Shown one piece after another: positions 22,253 to 24,070 of a stretch of DNA of 24,070 nt. The stretch is taken from contig CAZAZY010000012.1 in the NCBI GenBank assembly GCA_964489785.1, positions 1 through 24,070 on the forward strand. The letters run 5' to 3'. The notes beneath the pieces were generated by a model. It saw only the letters and a program-made list of their open reading frames with translations. It was not told the DNA's origin and did no database searches. The position numbers and the translations under genes were made by a program. This stretch comes from JAIPIY01 sp964489785. GTDB lineage: Bacteria > Patescibacteriota > Minisyncoccia > Phycocordibacterales > UBA1006. Each line of letters starts with the position of its first letter. Within the stretch, counting starts at the first letter, position 1.

Positions 22253-23998
22253 TTATTCTGAAACAACGCGTAGGACTTCTTCTTTTGTGGTCATGCCCTG
22301 TATCGCAAGAAAAATACCATCTTCTAATAATGTCATCATACCATCTTTTTTTGCCTGATCTTCTATGGCATCTCCTGTTGCACCCTGAATAATCAGGTTT
22401 TTAATTGCGGGGGTAATAGGTAATACTTCATGAATACCTAAACGCCCTTTGAAAGCATCTTCTTCATGACCAGGTAGCGGACGGTAAAAAGGAACTTTTT
22501 CCCAGGTAGCATTTGCATCAATAATATTTTCTGTTTTTAAAAATTGTAACATTCGATCCAAATCTATCACCTGACCTAATATTGCGATTTCATCTGCATT
22601 TAAAAAATATTGTTCTTTTTGTTCTCCTAATTTACGAACCAAGCGTTGCCCAATAACGACATCTAATGTTGACACAAGTAAAAATGGTTCGATTCCCATA
22701 TCAATTAATCGAGGCACTGACCCGGCAGAAGAATTGGTGTGCAATGTTGATAATACCAAGTGCCCTGTCAAAGCAGCGTTCGTCGCCAATGAAGCTGTTT
22801 CTGTATCTCGAATTTCACCCACCATGAGAATATCAGGATCCTGACGCAACAAAGACCGAAGACCATTTGCAAAAGTAAAACCAATATCAGAACGAACCTG
22901 ACTTTGATTGATGCGTGGCATTTGATATTCTATGGGATCTTCGACAGTTGAAATATTTACGTCGGGTGTATTTAAAATATCTAACAACGTATACAATGTT
23001 GTTGATTTTCCAGAACCTGTTGGTCCTGTTGCCAAAATCATTCCTGTTTTATGTTTCAATGCACGATGAATAGATTCCAATCCCTGCCCATGGAATCCAA
23101 GACCTTCTAATGTGAAACCAGAGACTGATTCACGTAACAAACGCATAACGATTTTTTCACCATAATAGGTTGGCAATATAGAAACACGGAATGAAACTTT
23201 TTCATTATTCAAATCAATTTTGAAACGACCATCTTGGGGCAATCTTTTTTCATCTAATTTCAAATTAGAAAGAACTTTGATACGTGCAGACAATCCCGAA
23301 CCAGCGGTTTTTGGTAATTCCATCGCATCACGCAAAATACCATCAATACGATAGCGAACCACCACACCCTTTTCATGAGGTTCAATGTGAATATCAGAAG
23401 CTCCCTGCAAAATAGCATGCGATAATAATGTATCTACAATTTTTACTACAGGTAAATCTTCTGCTAGTTTTTTCAAATCTTCTTCTGATTGATTATCAGA
23501 AACATCATCATTAATTTTTTCTAAATGAATAGATTCTTTTTTGATAATATCATCAAATTCCCCCTGAAGACTTTTTCGATATTGTAATAATACATTTTTT
23601 ATAGATTCACTAGATGTCAGACGTGGCAATACGCGCAATCCAACCTTCTTTTTGATAAATTCGATTGCAGGTAAATCACCAACATCCAACATGGCAACTT
23701 CTAATCCTGCAGGAGTTTTACGATATGCAACCAAATTATGATTACGCGCAATGGGTTCAGGAATCAAAGACAATACATCCATAGAAATCTTTTCGTGTGA
23801 CAAATCAACAAAGGGAATTCCTGTTGCCCAAGCTTTGACACGACGAAGACCATCTTCGGAAACATCATTGTTCGATAACAAAACTTCTTCGATTGTTTTT
23901 CCAGAACGTTTTGCTTCTGTATCAGCTTTTTGTAATGCAGAAGAAGAAACCATTCCAGCATCAAGTAAAAATTCTTTTAGTCTGTCTTCAGGACTCAT
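22253..23998 (-). CDS. pilB: Type IV pilus assembly ATPase PilB, lacking the zinc cysteine motif
   Basis: The 581-residue GspE/PilB-family ATPase powers pilus extension in the cytoplasm. An N-terminal GspE_N-type domain covers about 1-150. The ATPase core has SDIHIEPHEKGVVVRYRIDG, Walker A GPTGSGKS (about 325-332), the Asp box STVEDPIEY, Walker B ILMVGEIRD (about 386-394) and the His box LSTLHTN. After QRLVRKL the family normally has a four-cysteine zinc site; here the sequence is GEQKEQY, and later RPLPGHEEDAFKGRLGIHEVL, with no cysteine. The whole protein has none. It is first in the pilus operon (pilB, pilC, then pilins) behind an extended -10 promoter. A PilT retraction ATPase is not in the window. 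Confidence 0.95.
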   Translation of the reverse strand: MSPEDRLKEFLLDAGMVSSSALQKADTEAKRSGKTIEEVLLSNNDVSEDGLRRVKAWATGIPFVDLSHEKISMDVLSLIPEPIARNHNLVAYRKTPAGLEVAMLDVGDLPAIEFIKKKVGLRVLPRLTSSESIKNVLLQYRKSLQGEFDDIIKKESIHLEKINDDVSDNQSEEDLKKLAEDLPVVKIVDTLLSHAILQGASDIHIEPHEKGVVVRYRIDGILRDAMELPKTAGSGLSARIKVLSNLKLDEKRLPQDGRFKIDLNNEKVSFRVSILPTYYGEKIVMRLLRESVSGFTLEGLGFHGQGLESIHRALKHKTGMILATGPTGSGKSTTLYTLLDILNTPDVNISTVEDPIEYQMPRINQSQVRSDIGFTFANGLRSLLRQDPDILMVGEIRDTETASLATNAALTGHLVLSTLHTNSSAGSVPRLIDMGIEPFLLVSTLDVVIGQRLVRKLGEQKEQYFLNADEIAILGQVIDLDRMLQFLKTENIIDANATWEKVPFYRPLPGHEEDAFKGRLGIHEVLPITPAIKNLIIQGATGDAIEDQAKKDGMMTLLEDGIFLAIQGMTTKEEVLRVVSE

Positions 23999-24007
23999 AG
24001 TAGTTTT

Positions 24008-24016
24008 ATTATATCA
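24008..24016 (-). promoter_or_regulatory. Extended -10 promoter of the pilus operon
   Basis: TGA-TATAAT, a perfect extended -10, 9 bases before the pilB ATG at 23998. No convincing -35 box. Confidence 0.72.
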
Positions 24017-24050
24017 CATAACAGATAAGAAAAATATTTCACACTTGTTT

Positions 24051-24070
24051 ATAAAATAAAAAACACCCCG
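24051..24070 (-). terminator. Possible 3' half of a terminator at the window edge
   Basis: On the minus strand the window opens with CGGGGTG, then six T and more AT. This looks like the second stem arm and T-run of a terminator for a gene beyond the edge; the other arm is not in view. Confidence 0.4.

Noticed and set aside
1..24070. Alternative genetic code with TGA read as an amino acid
   Set aside because: All genes translate to full length with standard code and tryptophan positions use TGG; the absence of TGA stops alone is not enough.

Overview
The window reads as about 24 kb of an AT-rich genome from the Candidate Phyla Radiation (Patescibacteria), most likely Parcubacteria-like. The placement is an inference from gene content: short genes, S74-domain surface fibres with FFGxxAG head repeats, surface proteins with AWGxxxGW repeats, a split ComEC, a minor-pilin operon and a divergent phosphoglycerate kinase. 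No tRNA, rRNA, CRISPR array, transposase or integrase was seen. Every gene reads through with the standard bacterial code, and all stops checked are TAA or TAG. No stretch longer than 300 bases lacks a gene. The longest spacers are 15075-15235, 8277-8394 and 14608-14711.

Layout. 1-3494: two tandem minus-strand S74 fibre genes, the first cut by the window edge, each opening with the same perfect 183-bp block (terminator, promoter, signal-peptide codons). 3530-4452: rpsG and rpsL without fusA or tuf. 4582-8276: a multidomain surface protein, an M50 membrane protease and a secreted peptidoglycan-binding protein. 8395-8640: rpmB on the plus strand. 8684-12121: a ComEC-type metallo-beta-lactamase domain, a divergent Fe/Mn superoxide dismutase, an unknown small gene and the ComEC membrane channel. 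12134-14607: an RNase HI with an extra C-terminal domain, and RecJ. 14712-15634: an unknown 120-residue protein and a HIT hydrolase, diverging from a spacer with a perfect 17-bp inverted repeat. 15661-17584: pgk and tpiA. 17604-23998: a tightly packed type IV pilus operon (pilB, pilC, three short prepilins and one large PilX/GspK-like protein).

How they fit. Type IV pilus, both ComEC halves and RecJ are parts expected for DNA uptake and processing. The surface proteins and protease fit an envelope-rich, host-associated lifestyle. pgk and tpiA give lower glycolysis, and SOD gives oxygen defence.

The most striking non-gene signal is a recurring promoter layout. A -10 box, usually extended (TGn-TATAMT), ends only 6 to 9 bases before the start codon of nearly every transcription-unit-leading gene, which implies leaderless or nearly leaderless mRNAs. 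The 100-N gap inside pilC is an assembly artefact: it is flanked by two identical 55-bp copies, and collapsing them restores one full-length gene.
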